This document shows positions 1 through 11,435 of a stretch of DNA of 64,000 nt, piece by piece. The stretch's first letter is position 1. The number at the start of each line of letters is the position of its first letter. The notes beneath the pieces are model-generated. The model saw only the letters and a list, made by a program, of their open reading frames with translations, ran no database searches and was not told where the DNA came from. The translations under genes and the position numbers were made by a program. Source of the stretch: Prostheceraeus crozeri (Eukaryota; Platyhelminthes; Polycladida; Euryleptidae); the NCBI GenBank assembly GCA_907163375.1, contig CAJQUW010009236.1:496001-560000 (forward strand), in the 5' to 3' direction.

Positions 1-669
1 TAAGATCTGATCAGGAAATTCCGAGACATTTACATCGTCCCCGGGTACAAGGTGGTGCGACTCTACTGATTTGGGCTGGCATTTGGACCAATGGCCGCTC
101 TGAACTTCACATACAGCAAGGAACCATGAATTCTGAACGCTATGTGAATGTTTTACGAATGAACATTGGCCAATGACAGATCAACTTGGTGATCCATCGA
201 CTTGGTTATTTATGGATGATAATGCTACGTGTCACAGGAGTAGTAGAGTCAACTTATGCATGTCTCAATTAGGGCTTAGGACATTATCTTGGCCAGCTCG
301 TTCTCCTGATCTGAATCCCATAGAAAATGTATGGAGTAAAACGTAACGTTCGTCGTTCACTGCTACCTACAGATGGCGTATCACAACTTCCGTCACTGTT
401 AAAAAGAGAGTGGAGAAAGTTATATCAGTCAAAAATCAACGATATCATCGAATCAATGCCTAGACGAATTGGTAATGTCATTGACAATAAGGGTAAGGCC
501 ACAAAATATTGGCTTCTTAAGAACAGTTACTGCATCATAGCTTATCAAATGATATAAGGACATTTAAATATATTAGGGACATGAAATAACATGAAAAATG
601 CTTTCTGTATCATACTTATGTTTTATTTAGTCAAATTTTGGGATGATCCACTTTTTATGAAACGGACTG
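1..669 (+). mobile_element. 3' part of a degenerate Tc1-like transposon
   Basis: The plus strand, read across several frameshifts and stops, gives the C-terminal half of a Tc1-type DDE transposase. A GGATLLIWAGIW block lies near 45-90, a decayed FMDDNATCHRS-like second-Asp block near 211-240, and the PARSPDLNPIENVW block carrying the third acidic residue near 295-333. The protein tail ends in MPRRIGNVIDNKGKATKY at about 510. The 3' terminal inverted repeat follows and ends ...AAACGGACTG at 669, next to a TA dinucleotide (670-671), the usual Tc1 target. The 5' half lies outside the window. It cannot encode an active enzyme. Confidence 0.85.
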
Positions 670-671
670 TA

Positions 672-1789
672 CCTTACAGAGATAGGAAAAATAGTCGTGC
701 GTCGCTTGCGGATTGCTCTGAATTACTTCAAAATGCTCCGATCGCCACGACTCCTTCAGATTCGAAGAATTCAGATCATTGCGCAAAAGCTTTCTCGATA
801 ATGTTGGGTCCTCCGATCATTTCAAAAAAGTTAGCAGGCGCATGAAAAAACGTTCACAAACTTCTCTGTAGAACTTGACATCGTCTGTGTCTCTTTGCTG
901 TGTGATCCGGTTGATAACAGTCACTGAAACTTCACACAATTTGGCGTGTTGAATGTTGAACTGGCTGTTCATTGTTCGATTGCTATGGCATTTGGTCAGC
1001 AGATTGTGCCATTTCATTTACGTTACATGTTCCAATGTTTCCCTTCTAGTCAAACGGAAGAAGAGACGAACTGTCTAATTCTGTGCTTACAATGGACGAC
1101 GTGTCGTTAATTTTGTTCCCTTGATGTATTTTCCCACAGCATGTGTTGTCCGCCTAATCCAGAAAAGTGCGGTCGAAACCAATGAGTGGATTCTCCACAA
1201 CGTTATAGAATGACTTGTGGAATTCGATGAAGCTTCAATTAAGCCTCATACGAGGAATTGAGCATTACACTTCGACTACAGCTGAATTCTAGTTATACAT
1301 CGACTTCCTGATATTAAGACTGATGCACCGAAACTGAGGCAGAAGGCAAGTCAAATTGATATGTTTCTAAGATGATAAACTGATCATATAATTAGAGATG
1401 TATAGAGAAGTTGCTGACCAAACAAATGCAAATGCGGATGATTATTAAAGTTTACAAGCAGCGACAGTTGCTCACGTGATGAATTATCAAAACAAGAAAT
1501 GATGCGACATTGAATGACTGTATGATACATGATTTCAGTGTTGAAGAAGGGTCACGGATCAGATTTTGTAATAGTGTCTTTTAAAGAACATTTTAGAAAT
1601 TAGATTGTAGATATGAACTAATCAAAACGGATATTTTATGATGCCCTCGATAATTTCATTACTAGATAATTTTCACCCGTAGATTCACAATTTGCGAATG
1701 TGATTAACAGAATTTATGATTAATTTTCAAATGTGATTGATGAGTTTAGCTGAAATTTGTTTCACCAGCCTTTCCTTTATTTCCATCAG
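672..1789. other. Unassigned sequence upstream of the first visible exon
   Basis: No gene can be supported here. A minus-strand stretch at 817-1017 (66 codons) looks somewhat protein-like but matches nothing I recognise. Upstream exons of the coiled-coil gene were not found in this stretch and probably lie left of the window. Confidence 0.3.
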
Positions 1790-1946
1790 ACTCCAGAACT
1801 GATAGAACGACGTTTTGGCTTCCTGACGTCAGCGAAAGAACGATGTCGTCAGCGTTGATGGATGGAACCGATGCTCTTTCATCAGAAGACCAGGCAAAGC
1901 CAGGTCACATGCAAGCTCTCACCGAAGTGGAAGATGACAACACTGA
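1790..1946 (+). CDS. Coiled-coil gene, visible exon 1
   Basis: The acceptor CCATCAG precedes 1790 and the donor GTAAGT begins at 1947. The exon opens with two bases that finish a codon from an unseen upstream exon, then encodes residues 1-51, including FWLPDVSERTMSSALMDG. It is an acidic, Ser-rich linker. It ends two bases into a Glu codon that exon 2 completes. Confidence 0.8.
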
Positions 1947-2174
1947 GTAAGTACAAAAGAAATTCGTTTCCGAACTAAGATATCATCAAATATATCCGAC
2001 AGAATATCATCCAAGTCCGTCCATTATTAATTTGATCATCAAACTGAACTGACTTTCATCGATGGTCATTATCTAAATTGATCTCTGTGCTACGCATCTT
2101 AAGTGCATTGACCATTAAGTTAAGAAAATTATTGATAAGTTATCTCTGCTTCACAAATAATCAATTGCATTCAG

Positions 2175-2263
2175 ACTTCGACCTTCACAACTTCGCACGG
2201 CTCAGTGGATTAATGAGAATCCGGACTCAAGACTGATTTCTGTCACTCCATCGTCAATGAAAG
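2175..2263 (+). CDS. Coiled-coil gene, visible exon 2
   Basis: The acceptor TGCATTCAG and donor GTTAGT bound this 89-base exon. It encodes residues 52-81 (LRPSQLRTAQWINENPDSR...), and its first base completes the Glu codon split across intron 1. It ends one base into an Asp codon. The introns on both sides are short (228 and 65 bases), unlike later ones. Confidence 0.8.
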
Positions 2264-2328
2264 GTTAGTCACTTACTACTAACAAAAAAATCAGTAGAGT
2301 GATGAAGCAATGATATTTGATATTTCAG

Positions 2329-2580
2329 ATGAAGAGTTGGTGACCTCAACCTCACGACAATCGAATACCATAAATAACGGCGAACGTCTCTCCCTTGTCG
2401 AACAAACCGCTGACGAATCCTTTTCAGAACTTGCGAAATTGGAAACATGCGGAACAATAGAGTATTCGACGTCTATGGAGGCTGCAGAGTCAAAAAGCAA
2501 CCAAAAAGAAACTACAACTACAATTACTACAACAGATCCAAACAGGAGCAGTGATTTGATACAAATTCAGTCATATCGTG
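2329..2580 (+). CDS. Coiled-coil gene, visible exon 3
   Basis: The acceptor TATTTCAG and donor GTGAGA bound 252 bases that encode residues 82-165. The segment is Ser/Thr/Glu-rich, with a run of Thr and Ile codons near the end, typical of a disordered region. Minus-strand frames here are shadows. Confidence 0.82.
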
Positions 2581-3292
2581 GTGAGAACTCCAATAAGTAA
2601 CAAACGTTGGTTTGAGAATATCAACTAAGTAGCGAAGAAGTCGAAACTTATTGGCATATGTGACTCATCGGTATTTAAATAGTGTAAAAAATGAATTAAG
2701 AATAACAGCATTTTGTATATCATCACTAAAAAATGAAATTGATTTTTCATCCATAATTTATTGATAGCAAAACGTTTTAAAGTTTGGGAAAGCAATGAAT
2801 CTTCGAGTTATCTACAGGTGTATTGCATGTATATTTGAAAGAATCCAAAATTTTGAGATTGTAATAGATTTATGAAATAAATACCTGGAAGCAGGGAGTG
2901 AGTCAGAAAAAAATAAGTTGCATAGTAGCCTTAACACATTTCAAATTACGATCTAATAAGTCTACCTTCATTTTCTGCTATTTCTGTAATAAGTAATTTA
3001 CCGAATGGGCACCGAAGAATATACTCGAATGTGCATGTCACAATTTTATCAATATATTCAGCAAAAGGCACCATTCATCTCTCAACGAAAAGTCAATGAA
3101 GATGCTGAATGTTAGTATTTTACTTCAATTATGAATGCCGATCTTCAATAGACATATATTGTCGTTGGAGTGATGAACGAACGAATGAGTGATTGATCTG
3201 CTTATTTGCCTTCTTGAGTGCCTTATTGTTAGAATAATTTTTCAGATTCGTAACGTACTAGTTCACAAAATCAATGAAAATTGTAGATATTG

Positions 3293-3460
3293 ATGGCTAG
3301 GAAATATCTCGTAGCTGTGCTTCTCTTCATTTGGATAAATCAGGTTGAATGCTATCTAGAGAGTTCGTGCTTTTCCAACAGCTCAGTACCCGTTCTACCA
3401 AACACAAAATGTGCAAGCAAGGACGCTCTATTGTTCCTAAATGAATTGTTCTTTAGGTAA
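3293..3460 (+). CDS. Candidate 55-codon secreted-peptide frame or signal-peptide exon
   Basis: An ATG at 3293 opens a 55-codon frame inside intron 3. Residues 1-20 form a textbook signal peptide: basic MARK, a hydrophobic core YLVAVLLFIWI, then a polar end at NQVEC. The rest contains Cys26, Cys40 and an N-glycosylation sequon (Asn-Ser-Ser, residues 29-31). Read straight through, it stops at TAA 3458-3460. Alternatively the AG|GTAATT at 3455-3462 could be a splice donor, leaving phase 2. That phase matches the Cys-rich exon at 23658. No homologue is recognised. Frames this short arise by chance, so the signal peptide, Cys and sequon are the only support. Confidence 0.35.
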   Translation: MARKYLVAVLLFIWINQVECYLESSCFSNSSVPVLPNTKCASKDALLFLNELFFR

Positions 3461-4211
3461 TTTAATTGAAATTAATGTCATAGGCTATTTCAATTGTCTA
3501 TAACGTCAATGGTTCAGTGATCGTTCTGGAAAGTAACCTATAATGTAAATAGTTTGTCCTGCAAAATCATTGTTTCGAAATCACTTTGTTATGAAAATGA
3601 AATGATAACTAGAATAATTCCACTCTTTGTTGCAATGGACTATCAATATCTCCAAGTTAAGATGATATTTATTTCACTTCTCCGACCACCTGCATGTGGA
3701 ATGCTTCATCTGTTCTTGTCTGTAGGCAATTTCAAACCAACACATGAGCGTCACTGATCCGTTCATATGGATGTGGTCAGAGTCAGTTAATGTGAATAAA
3801 CTTCACAGCAATAAGGATATTATTAATAGATTCATTTCCAGGAGCAACGCTTTCTCTTTTTTTAAAGGCAATAACATTGATTCTCACACTCTTCATGTTA
3901 CGCTCAAAGTCCCATTGATTTGTACATCTCTTGAGTGTTTCATATTTCATATCTTTCCTCTGTTTCACTTTCTACATTCCCCCGACAATTCGAGGATGCG
4001 TAAGTTTATTCCTGTCTCTTTGTCATCTTCATGCATAACATCTAACGACTTAAGGGAATTAACTCATCCTTTCTAGATTATCTGTTCTCTACTGCGTCAA
4101 TATTAGCAAGTTACATGGCTCTAAAGAATATCATTTGTCTTGAATAGGAGACTTCGTCCAAAGTCTGCTTGTTATATGTAGACTAATATCTCGATATTTC
4201 TCTTTGTATAG
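3461..4211. other. Rest of intron 3
   Basis: Nothing identifiable. A 110-codon open frame at 3744-4076 has biased, low-complexity composition and no recognisable motif, so it is not called. Confidence 0.4.
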
Positions 4212-4469
4212 TGGATACCGAATTAACTCAAACGGACAAGACAGAATACTCTCTTCCTGCAAGGCAGAAACATATTCGGACAGCACAAAGCAATCTCTCT
4301 TCATCGGCAGTGAGCAGTGTCAGCTTGACGGAAGAAGACGTCATCACATATCCGGACAGGAATACATCCAATGCTTATGGTGTGCCTTGGAACACCAGTC
4401 CGGGTGATGTGCCTCAGTCGGTGAATGAAAAGGAAAGTGGTTTCGGAGGTGACAGTGTCTTTACGGAGG
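4212..4469 (+). CDS. Coiled-coil gene, visible exon 4
   Basis: The acceptor TTTGTATAG and a strong donor GTAAGT at 4470 bound residues 166-251. The segment is Ser/Thr/Asp-rich (AQSNLSSSAVSSVSLTEEDV), again disordered in character. The first two bases complete a Val codon from exon 3 and the last base opens the Gly codon completed by exon 5. Confidence 0.82.
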
Positions 4470-5123
4470 GTAAGTGCATTATGTAAAGCATGCGGGTGTG
4501 GACTAACTAAGGGCAGGGGAACGCTCAACCCTTCCTCTAAAAAAGCGAGTACGATGGAAAATATAAAAGATCTAGTTATCTATATATTCTGCTGCATACA
4601 ATACATGCACATTGCACAATAAATATACCTTCTTTCCAAATCAGAATTCATTCATTCGAGAGAGATTTTGTCTCCTAATGAATTTCGTACATTTATCACT
4701 CGCTCGAGGCCCGTTATGCGTCCATTGAACCCGGCTGATAGCTGGATGATCGTTTCAGATTTTCTCACACCATGAAATATAATTGATAGTTGATGTCTAG
4801 TTGCACAAAGGTGCATGAACCCTCCGATATAAAGTTAGAGGAAGCGGTCGCATGTTAATTGGTTTCACACTGATCGGGCAATCTGTTGATCCCAATTCAA
4901 GTCAAACGCTTGCTCTTCTTAAAATTTATTATTCTAATTGATAGCTGATGATTATCGATAGCTACATGTATGTGTTGAATCCTTTAATATAGCTATTTAC
5001 TCAGGCGTCCTGTGCATCAGCCAAGTACACAGGTCAAGTGATAACACATTATGGTGTCGTTAAAGATATGCCGTGACCTTGATCCTGAAAGGAGGAAAAT
5101 TGATGAAATGATAGCCAGATTTA
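4470..5123. other. Intron 4, left part
   Basis: No element ends, long frame or structured repeat recognised in this stretch. Confidence 0.4.
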
Positions 5124-5380
5124 GATTTGAGTAGCAGAAGGACCCAGATTCAAGTGATCTTTCATTTATTTATGTTTTTTTTCATCTAATGTCTGATTGG
5201 TCGGCTGCGTTGATTACTGTAGTATATCTGATTCCAAGTGTCTTTACAAACCGTTTTTGTCAATTTGCCGTGAGCATGGCTAGTGGACGCTAGCCGAAAA
5301 CGTTCGACAGCATCATTTTGGAAGAAATATAAATAAATGAAAGATCACTTGAATCTGATTCCTTCCGCTATTCAAACCTA
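5124..5380. repeat. Fold-back repeat with an internal GC stem-loop followed by GAAA
   Basis: Arms of about 50 bp at 5124-5176 and 5324-5380 are inverted repeats of each other, sharing for example AGATTCAAGTGATCTTTC. Just before the right arm, 5278-5295 forms a stem GGCTAG/CTAGCC followed directly by GAAA. The stretch before it, GTGAGCA, aligns with the hammerhead ribozyme box CTGANGA with two changes. The unit at 19401-19567 has the same design. It is probably a non-autonomous element of unknown type. Confidence 0.5.
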
Positions 5381-5458
5381 AAACATATAAGTCAGTCTCT
5401 GTTGGGAATAACCAGATTTAATTGAAATAATTATGGGAGCGGCAAAAGGCAAACCTTC

Positions 5459-5506
5459 TACAATATAGCCATTGTCAAGAAAAGACTTGACAATGGCTGT
5501 AGTGTA
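5459..5506. repeat. Short hairpin, 21-base arms with 6-base loop
   Basis: Positions 5459-5479 pair with 5486-5506. The inner 13 bases (GCCATTGTCAAG and its complement) are perfect, and mismatches occur only near the base. Complementarity does not continue outward. It could be a small inverted repeat or a precursor-like RNA hairpin; nothing decides between these. Confidence 0.5.
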
Positions 5507-5897
5507 AATGGGCGAAATATATTGAATGATTTTTTGTACGTTTTGTATAACAATAGATAACTTGACTTTTTCCAAACATATTTTCTACAATTGTCAAGTT
5601 TTGGAGCAAAACAGCAATTCTGATTCTTATCTCAATGAATAGCTTATTCGATATTTGCTATCAAATTTAGAAGAAATTGATCACCTCATCACAGAATATG
5701 CTGCCCGCAAAGCTCATTGTGGCCCACAAGTTGAAGAAAGTTGCCCACTCCAAATTTGAATTACGAGTAATTAGTGAGATTGACAATTCAATGGTTGTAG
5801 AACTGCAATTGGCTATCACAACAGGCCTACTACACGTATATATTTGAATTGTTTTCTAAATAGTTGGTTGTGAAGTCTCAACACCGAGTCCGTTCTA

Positions 5898-6303
5898 CCT
5901 TTTCAACATTAAATTGAGAGCAGTACAGATTGAATTGAGAACAGCCAAAATTGAAATGGAAATAGTCCAGATTGAAATGAGAATAGTCAAAATTGAAATG
6001 AGAATTGTCAATATCAAAATGGGAATGGTCAATATCAAAATGAGAATAGTCAATATCAAAATGAGAATTTACGTTTAATGATTTTTCCCTACTTTTGACA
6101 GTTTATCCTTACTAAAATCATACACAAGACAGGCCAAGATGGTAGGGGAGGATAACTGCATGTTGATAATGACTGTAGCTCATAGTTTTCATCATAAGTA
6201 CGTTCATGAAGCTCACTATCTTAATTTCAAAGCATGATGTACATGTACTAAAGTATATCGGCACAACGTGTTTATGCGCTTACCTTACGTATAATGCTTC
6301 GGT
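5898..6303. repeat. Left terminal inverted repeat with ~21-bp direct repeats
   Basis: It pairs with 7945-8356 over about 405 bp. The outer 170 bp are tandem near-copies of a 21-bp unit alternating GAAATGAGAATAGTC and CAAAATGAGAATTGTC. The inner part is unique sequence, ending near the GCTTCGG at 6297-6303. Confidence 0.85.
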
Positions 6304-6629
6304 TTTTCAACGTTAGGTTTCTCATGCCTGCTTGCAATCGAGGGTATTTAAAACGTTTATCATATTCATGAAAGAACAATCCTTCTTGTTTTTGATCAAT
6401 TAACCTTTCCTCACACTACAATGACAGCACAGTGACTAGTGTTCCCCAGGGATTTTCTTTCAAGATTATACAAAAAGGATTGGTGATAAGATAACCCTGT
6501 ACGTGAGAATTCTGTCTGATGCGCATTTTAAGCATAGATATCTAGAACTCGATATATATAAGAATGACATGGTAGACAATTCGAACAGAATCACGGAACC
6601 GGCTACCTCGCGGAGAGAACCTAAGCACA

Positions 6630-7690
6630 ATGTCCGAGTCCCATTACATGAAGAAGGTGGATGCATCAGAGAAAAGGTCTCAGATTTTGGCCTCTTACAA
6701 TAGCGGTGGTGAATGGAGACAATTGGCTACAAGTTTAGATGTGAAAACGTCGACTGCATATCGATGGATTCTCGAAGGCGAAAAATCTGACCGACGAGGA
6801 GGAAACCGTCGTCGCAAACTGAACGATGATCATCGTCAGTTTCTAATCACAAGAATTGAAGATAATCCAAGAGTAACTCTGAATGATTTGAAGAATCAAT
6901 TGAATTCAACATACAACATCGTAGTTTCAAAGGAATGCATTCGACAGCATTTAGATATGGCTCTATATTCCTTGAGAGCTATACGTTTTGAACCAGAGAG
7001 GGACAACATGCAGGTTAACAAAGAAATACGGAAACAATTTGCGACCGATCTTTTACATTATCAATCGATGAATTTGCCTGTCCTATATATGGATGAAACA
7101 AACTTCAATCTTCATTTCACAAGGAAGGAGGGTCAGTCACTTCGAGGAACTCGATGTATAACAGTGGCTGCTGGATGTCGAGGAGCCAACGTACATCTCA
7201 TTGGATGTATCAGCAGTATCGGTTTGATACACCATGAAGTTCGACGAAGATCCTTCAAGAAAGAAGATGGCACATAGTGGTTCCGTGAATGTCTGAGACG
7301 TTCCAATGAGAAATGCCACTACAACTCTATTGTTGTGTTGGTATTGGACAATGCCCCATGCCATACTGGTATTGATGATGTTATTCAGGAGGATGAGTTC
7401 GGATGCACTTCATTTTGCGGCTAGCACCATACAGCCCGATGCTAAATCCAATTGAGCGAGCATGGTGATGTTTAAAAGCCGCTGTGAAAAGCAAACTTGT
7501 AGAGCAGATGCAGAGTATACTTCCAACGATCATGCAGGCATCAGTCAAACTGAAGCGAGATTACGACAGCTTGAGAGTGCGATAGTCAACTCAATACCAG
7601 AAATAACAACGAGCAAATGTGCGAATTTCGTGACGTCCATCCAGAACCTACTCCCTAGTGTGTTGAACCTAGAGGACGTTCAGTTCTAAA
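6630..7690 (+). pseudogene. Transposase of the 5898-8356 element (IS630/Tc1/mariner type), broken
   Basis: The first 215 codons are open. They show an N-terminal helix-turn-helix (about residues 14-50, EKRSQILASYNSGGEW... STAYRWIL), a basic linker RRGGNRRRKL, and the first catalytic Asp in LYMDETNFNLH. A TAG stops the frame at 7275. Downstream in the same frame comes the second Asp in VLVLDNAPCH, and after a frameshift the third acidic residue in APYSPMLNPIERAW, followed by a TGA. The spacing between second and third acidic residues is about 35. The enzyme is inactive as it stands. The start at 6630 is the first ATG before the HTH. Confidence 0.85.
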
Positions 7691-7944
7691 TCATTCAATT
7701 ACGTAATTTACGTGTGTATGATTACAAACGAAAGCAATCTTTGGAAGCAGAATGCTTTTATTTGTTGTTCAAATGGGCGAGAGATTTATTCAATATAGGG
7801 CAAACTGCTTATTATTATTAGATTATACAGTACATACTATGTCTATCAATTGATTCGCCGTCATTAAATTACGTTTATTAAATGTTTATTATTTTTACGT
7901 CTTTTAATACAGGTAATTCTCCGAACGACAAAATCGTGTTAGTT

Positions 7945-8356
7945 TAAAGAATGAAGCATCATAAGTAACTAACGCATAAACACGTGTCGATATACACTTT
8001 ATATAGTACATGTACATCATGCTTTGAAATTAAGATAGTGAGCTTCATGAACGTACTTATGATGAAAACTATGAGCTACAGTCATTATCAACATGCAGTT
8101 ATCCTCCCCTACCATCTTGGCCTGTCTTGTGTATGATTTTAGTAAGGATAAACTGTCAAAAGTAGGGAAAAATCATTGAAAGTAAATTCTCATTTTAATT
8201 TTGACTATTCTCATTTTGATATTGACAATTCCCATTTTGATATTGACAATTCTCATTTTGATATTGACTATTCTCATTTCAATCTGGACTATTTCCATTT
8301 CAATTTTGGCTGTTCTCAATTCAATCTGGACTATTCTCAATTTAATGTTGAAAAGG
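7945..8356. repeat. Right terminal inverted repeat with ~21-bp direct repeats
   Basis: Inverted partner of 5898-6303. The repeats at 8176-8350 are an exact multiple of codons apart, so frames on both strands read as periodic peptides (FDIDNSH on plus, IVNIKMR on minus). These are not genes. Confidence 0.85.
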
Positions 8357-8358
8357 TA

Positions 8359-8898
8359 CAGATGCTTCGAGAATACATAAGGAAAAATATGCGTTGCCGC
8401 CAATGTCACCTCCTGCTAAACAAACTATGCAATTAGTTTCGATATTTGGAAAATAAAATATTGAATTTGAAAAATTTCCACATGTCGGAATTTGAAGTCT
8501 TTATTTTTTAAGCAAAATTTATTGTATGCTATGGTTATCTCCTACTCTTCAATCTCTTACAGAACATTCAGATAGATGATAGATTTTACAGACTGCACAT
8601 TTGTGTAAAAGACTGCTTGAAATTTATGTGTGCTGATGTCATACTACGATTAGGTTTGATAATATACAGTACATTATATGAAAGTGGCATCAGTCATGTG
8701 CAAAGACTATCTGAATCGTTCACTGTCTTTGGTTAGGTGGTTTTGAATTCAAGTAATAAAGCATGCTTCTATTATTCATTACTCGTGGTAACAATCTCAG
8801 CTATGACATTAATCGCCAACGAAATCTCGATATTTTCGCTGAAGATATACCATCACAAATCAATGATTGATTTTTCTGACATGCCTCCTTTCTTTCAG
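8359..8898. other. Intron 4, right part
   Basis: No feature recognised apart from the polypyrimidine tract CTCCTTTCTTTCAG that serves exon 5. Confidence 0.4.
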
Positions 8899-8932
8899 GA
8901 ACAATTGAACGTTTAACGGACCCACCTCAAAG
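8899..8932 (+). CDS. Coiled-coil gene, visible exon 5 (34 bp microexon)
   Basis: The acceptor CTTTCTTTCAG and donor GTAAGC bound only 34 bases, encoding residues 252-262 (TIERLTDPPQ after the shared Gly). It fits phase 1 on the left and leaves phase 2 on the right, exactly as exons 4 and 6 need. Its short length makes it easy for gene predictors to miss. Confidence 0.7.
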
Positions 8933-9392
8933 GTAAGCATTGCGCTAGATGATTCATTGATGTTTATTTTCTCCTGAATTTGAATATTCATTTTTAAAAC
9001 CATAATGATTGCTTTTTCTAAAGAAAAGTTTTTATATCTACCGGAGCCGTTCGATAACGCAGTCGTTCAGTTAATTTTCAGAAAATCGTTGCTTTGCATC
9101 TTCTAATTACTCGTATATTCATGGAGTTACTTACGTAATTAATTTCCCCAAATCCTAGATTTCGAATTTCTGCCTTCATAATTAGCATCTCCTCATGGAA
9201 ATATCGAAAGTGTGAGAGTATCAATTCAGCTAAATACAAATGAGGAAGGAAGGTCAAGCTAGCTGGCGCTCTCACCGCATCACACGTAATGAATTATATA
9301 TTAGCTTGACTTTGACAGAAGTAATCATTCACAATTTTTCATAAACAGTCTTTTCCTTGAGAGTCAATGATTGTTGTTTTTGTTATCTTCAG

Positions 9393-9442
9393 CACTCAGC
9401 AAGCGTCAGAAATGATTCCCAACATCACGCGACCAGTCTCTC
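9393..9442 (+). CDS. Coiled-coil gene, visible exon 6
   Basis: The acceptor TTATCTTCAG and donor GTAAGC bound 50 bases encoding residues 263-279 (STQQASEMIPNITRPVS). Phase agrees with both neighbours. The intron to exon 7 is only 61 bases. Confidence 0.72.
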
Positions 9443-9503
9443 GTAAGCGGAGGTGTTAAATATTATTTGTGAATTTTATATTTTCATTTACAAATCTTCT
9501 TAG

Positions 9504-9703
9504 GTACTTCGAATTCCTCAAGCGGAGCAGAGACGAATTTGACAAGTACAATGACATCTTATGTCGATCCTCAACAATCTTCATCATTGTTAGATGTTCC
9601 TGGAAAGACCAAAATCAGTCCGCTTCTTGAAACGTCGAGTGATGTTGGCGATCGCATTGGTACTCCAGTTCTCAACGTGACCAGTCCTTCACCGAAACCA
9701 CAG
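9504..9703 (+). CDS. Coiled-coil gene, visible exon 7
   Basis: The acceptor CTTCTTAG and donor GTAAAT bound 200 bases encoding residues 280-346. The segment is Ser/Thr/Pro-rich (TSNSSSGAETNLTSTM ... LNVTSPSPKPQ), consistent with a disordered linker. It ends in phase 0. Confidence 0.8.
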
Positions 9704-11435
9704 GTAAATCGAACATAACTGACCATTTCTAAGCATTTTTCTTAATTATCTCAACTTTCAAAGTAATAAGCAATCAATGTCAGCGCGCAGGGCTTACGAT
9801 TTTCCGCAGATAAAATCCGTTGTGATGATTTGCGGATTATGTTGTATTCCAGACGTACTCTTATACGTGTATATAGAACTTCTAAAAACTGCGTTACATG
9901 ATGCTAAAGTTGTGATGCAACTTTGATTTTGTATCGCAAAAATTTAAATTACTCCTATCACGCTGCAGGTATTATACATTATGTATCTTGGGTGGCGGTC
10001 TGTTACAGCAAGCGTTCTATTAGAGAGTTGCGATCTACAACTTGTATTTTTCAACATCTCCGATTGTTAATGTTTCGCTTCAATTAAGCTTGTTCATACA
10101 AGTGCATGTATGTTACATCTACGTAATTTTCAAATGACTAAATGCTTTAATAAATATATATGAAAGGATTCACATCTCGGGAAACCTGTGATTGAAACTC
10201 AATACGATGCTAAATACATATTTTACTGCTATCGAATATCTAGATATATTCACTTAACTGGCTTATTAGTATTATTGACAATAAGCTTATAAGCCTAATT
10301 CACCCATACACTAATTCCAAAGACTCAACACCCTACGAGATGGTAAACTATATCTGTCTAGTATATTATGCACGCGAGATTACTACCTATAAAGAAAGTA
10401 AGAGGACCAACAGCATAAATCGTGATTGACATAAGTGGCACACCTAAGATTTAGAGCAATTTTTCATAATGAAAAACCATGAGGCATGGAGGCATTCATG
10501 GGATATAGAGAATAAGTAGTTGCAAAATAATTAAATATATTAACATATATAAGGTCAAAGATGTTCAAAGACTGACAAAAACTTCGGACAGTATCTGAAA
10601 AATTATTGTACAAGTAACCAATCATAGTGCGTTAGATGGCAAATAGTTTGTGAATATGGACAATAACTTAATGAGGTCAATGAATGTCAAATAAAAGTCG
10701 CATGGAAAAAATAATAATGTAAAACATAAGAAAAACAGACCATTGGAATTGGAAAAATAAACCATTGTAGCGAATTGGAAAATGATGATAAAATAACAAA
10801 TTCATGAGACTAAAATTTGTTTGTGAAATATCAATGGTCCGTAGCTCATGAGTGATTTCAGTGGATAGCAAAACAAAAGAGTGAATAAGATTGTGGCACC
10901 TATCCACTGATGGCAACAATGCTCCGTCTGCTCCATCAGTAAACAGATAGTGGGCTTAAGGTTGCAGACAGCTGTGATAGATAGATGATACATGATGGAC
11001 AGGATTTAGGGTTACCATGACAAGTTGTTGACAACCATTACAACAAGTAAGGAGATGGAGCCTTGCTATCTGATTCTATTGCTTAAAACACCTTGGTGCT
11101 GTATTGGTCATCTCCTTGAAATTACGAATGTAGAAGAACACTGAGTTTTTGAAAGTTTGTGAAAGACACTGTGAGCTACGAAAGTCGTCATTAGGAACGA
11201 TGGATAAATGTTTCGTTTCTAGGTGTTGTTTTTAGTTACTCATTGGATTGAAGATCATTGTTTAATTGTGAATTCTGTTTGATTGATACTTAACTGATCG
11301 TGAAATTCCAATTTTATCATCTATCCATGTACAGCGTATTACTGATATTTTTTGAGCGTTCTTTCATTTCTTTGGTTCTACAAAATTTCCTTCGCATAAT
11401 CAATATCGCATTAAACTCTTACCTGATTGTTTCAG
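9704..11435. other. Intron 7
   Basis: 1.7 kb without a recognisable gene, element end or structured repeat. Minus-strand frames at 10677-10993 lack any motif. Confidence 0.4.

Larger units (their letters stand above)
5898..8356 (+). mobile_element. Tc1/mariner-superfamily element with ~400-bp terminal inverted repeats
   Basis: The element is bounded by TA dinucleotides at 5896-5897 and 8357-8358 and starts CCTTTTCAACATTAAATTGA on both strands. Inverted repeats of about 405 bp (5898-6303 and 7945-8356) contain roughly eight tandem ~21-bp units of the type ATTGAAATGAGAATAGTCAA, which resembles the inverted-repeat/direct-repeat design of some Tc1 elements but is longer. A dead transposase lies between. 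The two arms differ by scattered substitutions and small indels, so the copy is old but structurally complete. Confidence 0.88.

Noticed and set aside
3744-4076. 110-codon plus-strand frame
   Set aside because: No motif, overlaps a minus-strand frame, and composition is typical of random AT-rich DNA.
8176-8350. CRISPR-like regular repeats
   Set aside because: Units are contiguous without spacers and mirrored at the other end of a TA-flanked element in a eukaryotic genome.
8173-8436. Periodic peptides (FDIDNSH and IVNIKMR repeats) on both strands
   Set aside because: They arise from 21-bp direct repeats in a transposon end, where the unit length is a multiple of three.
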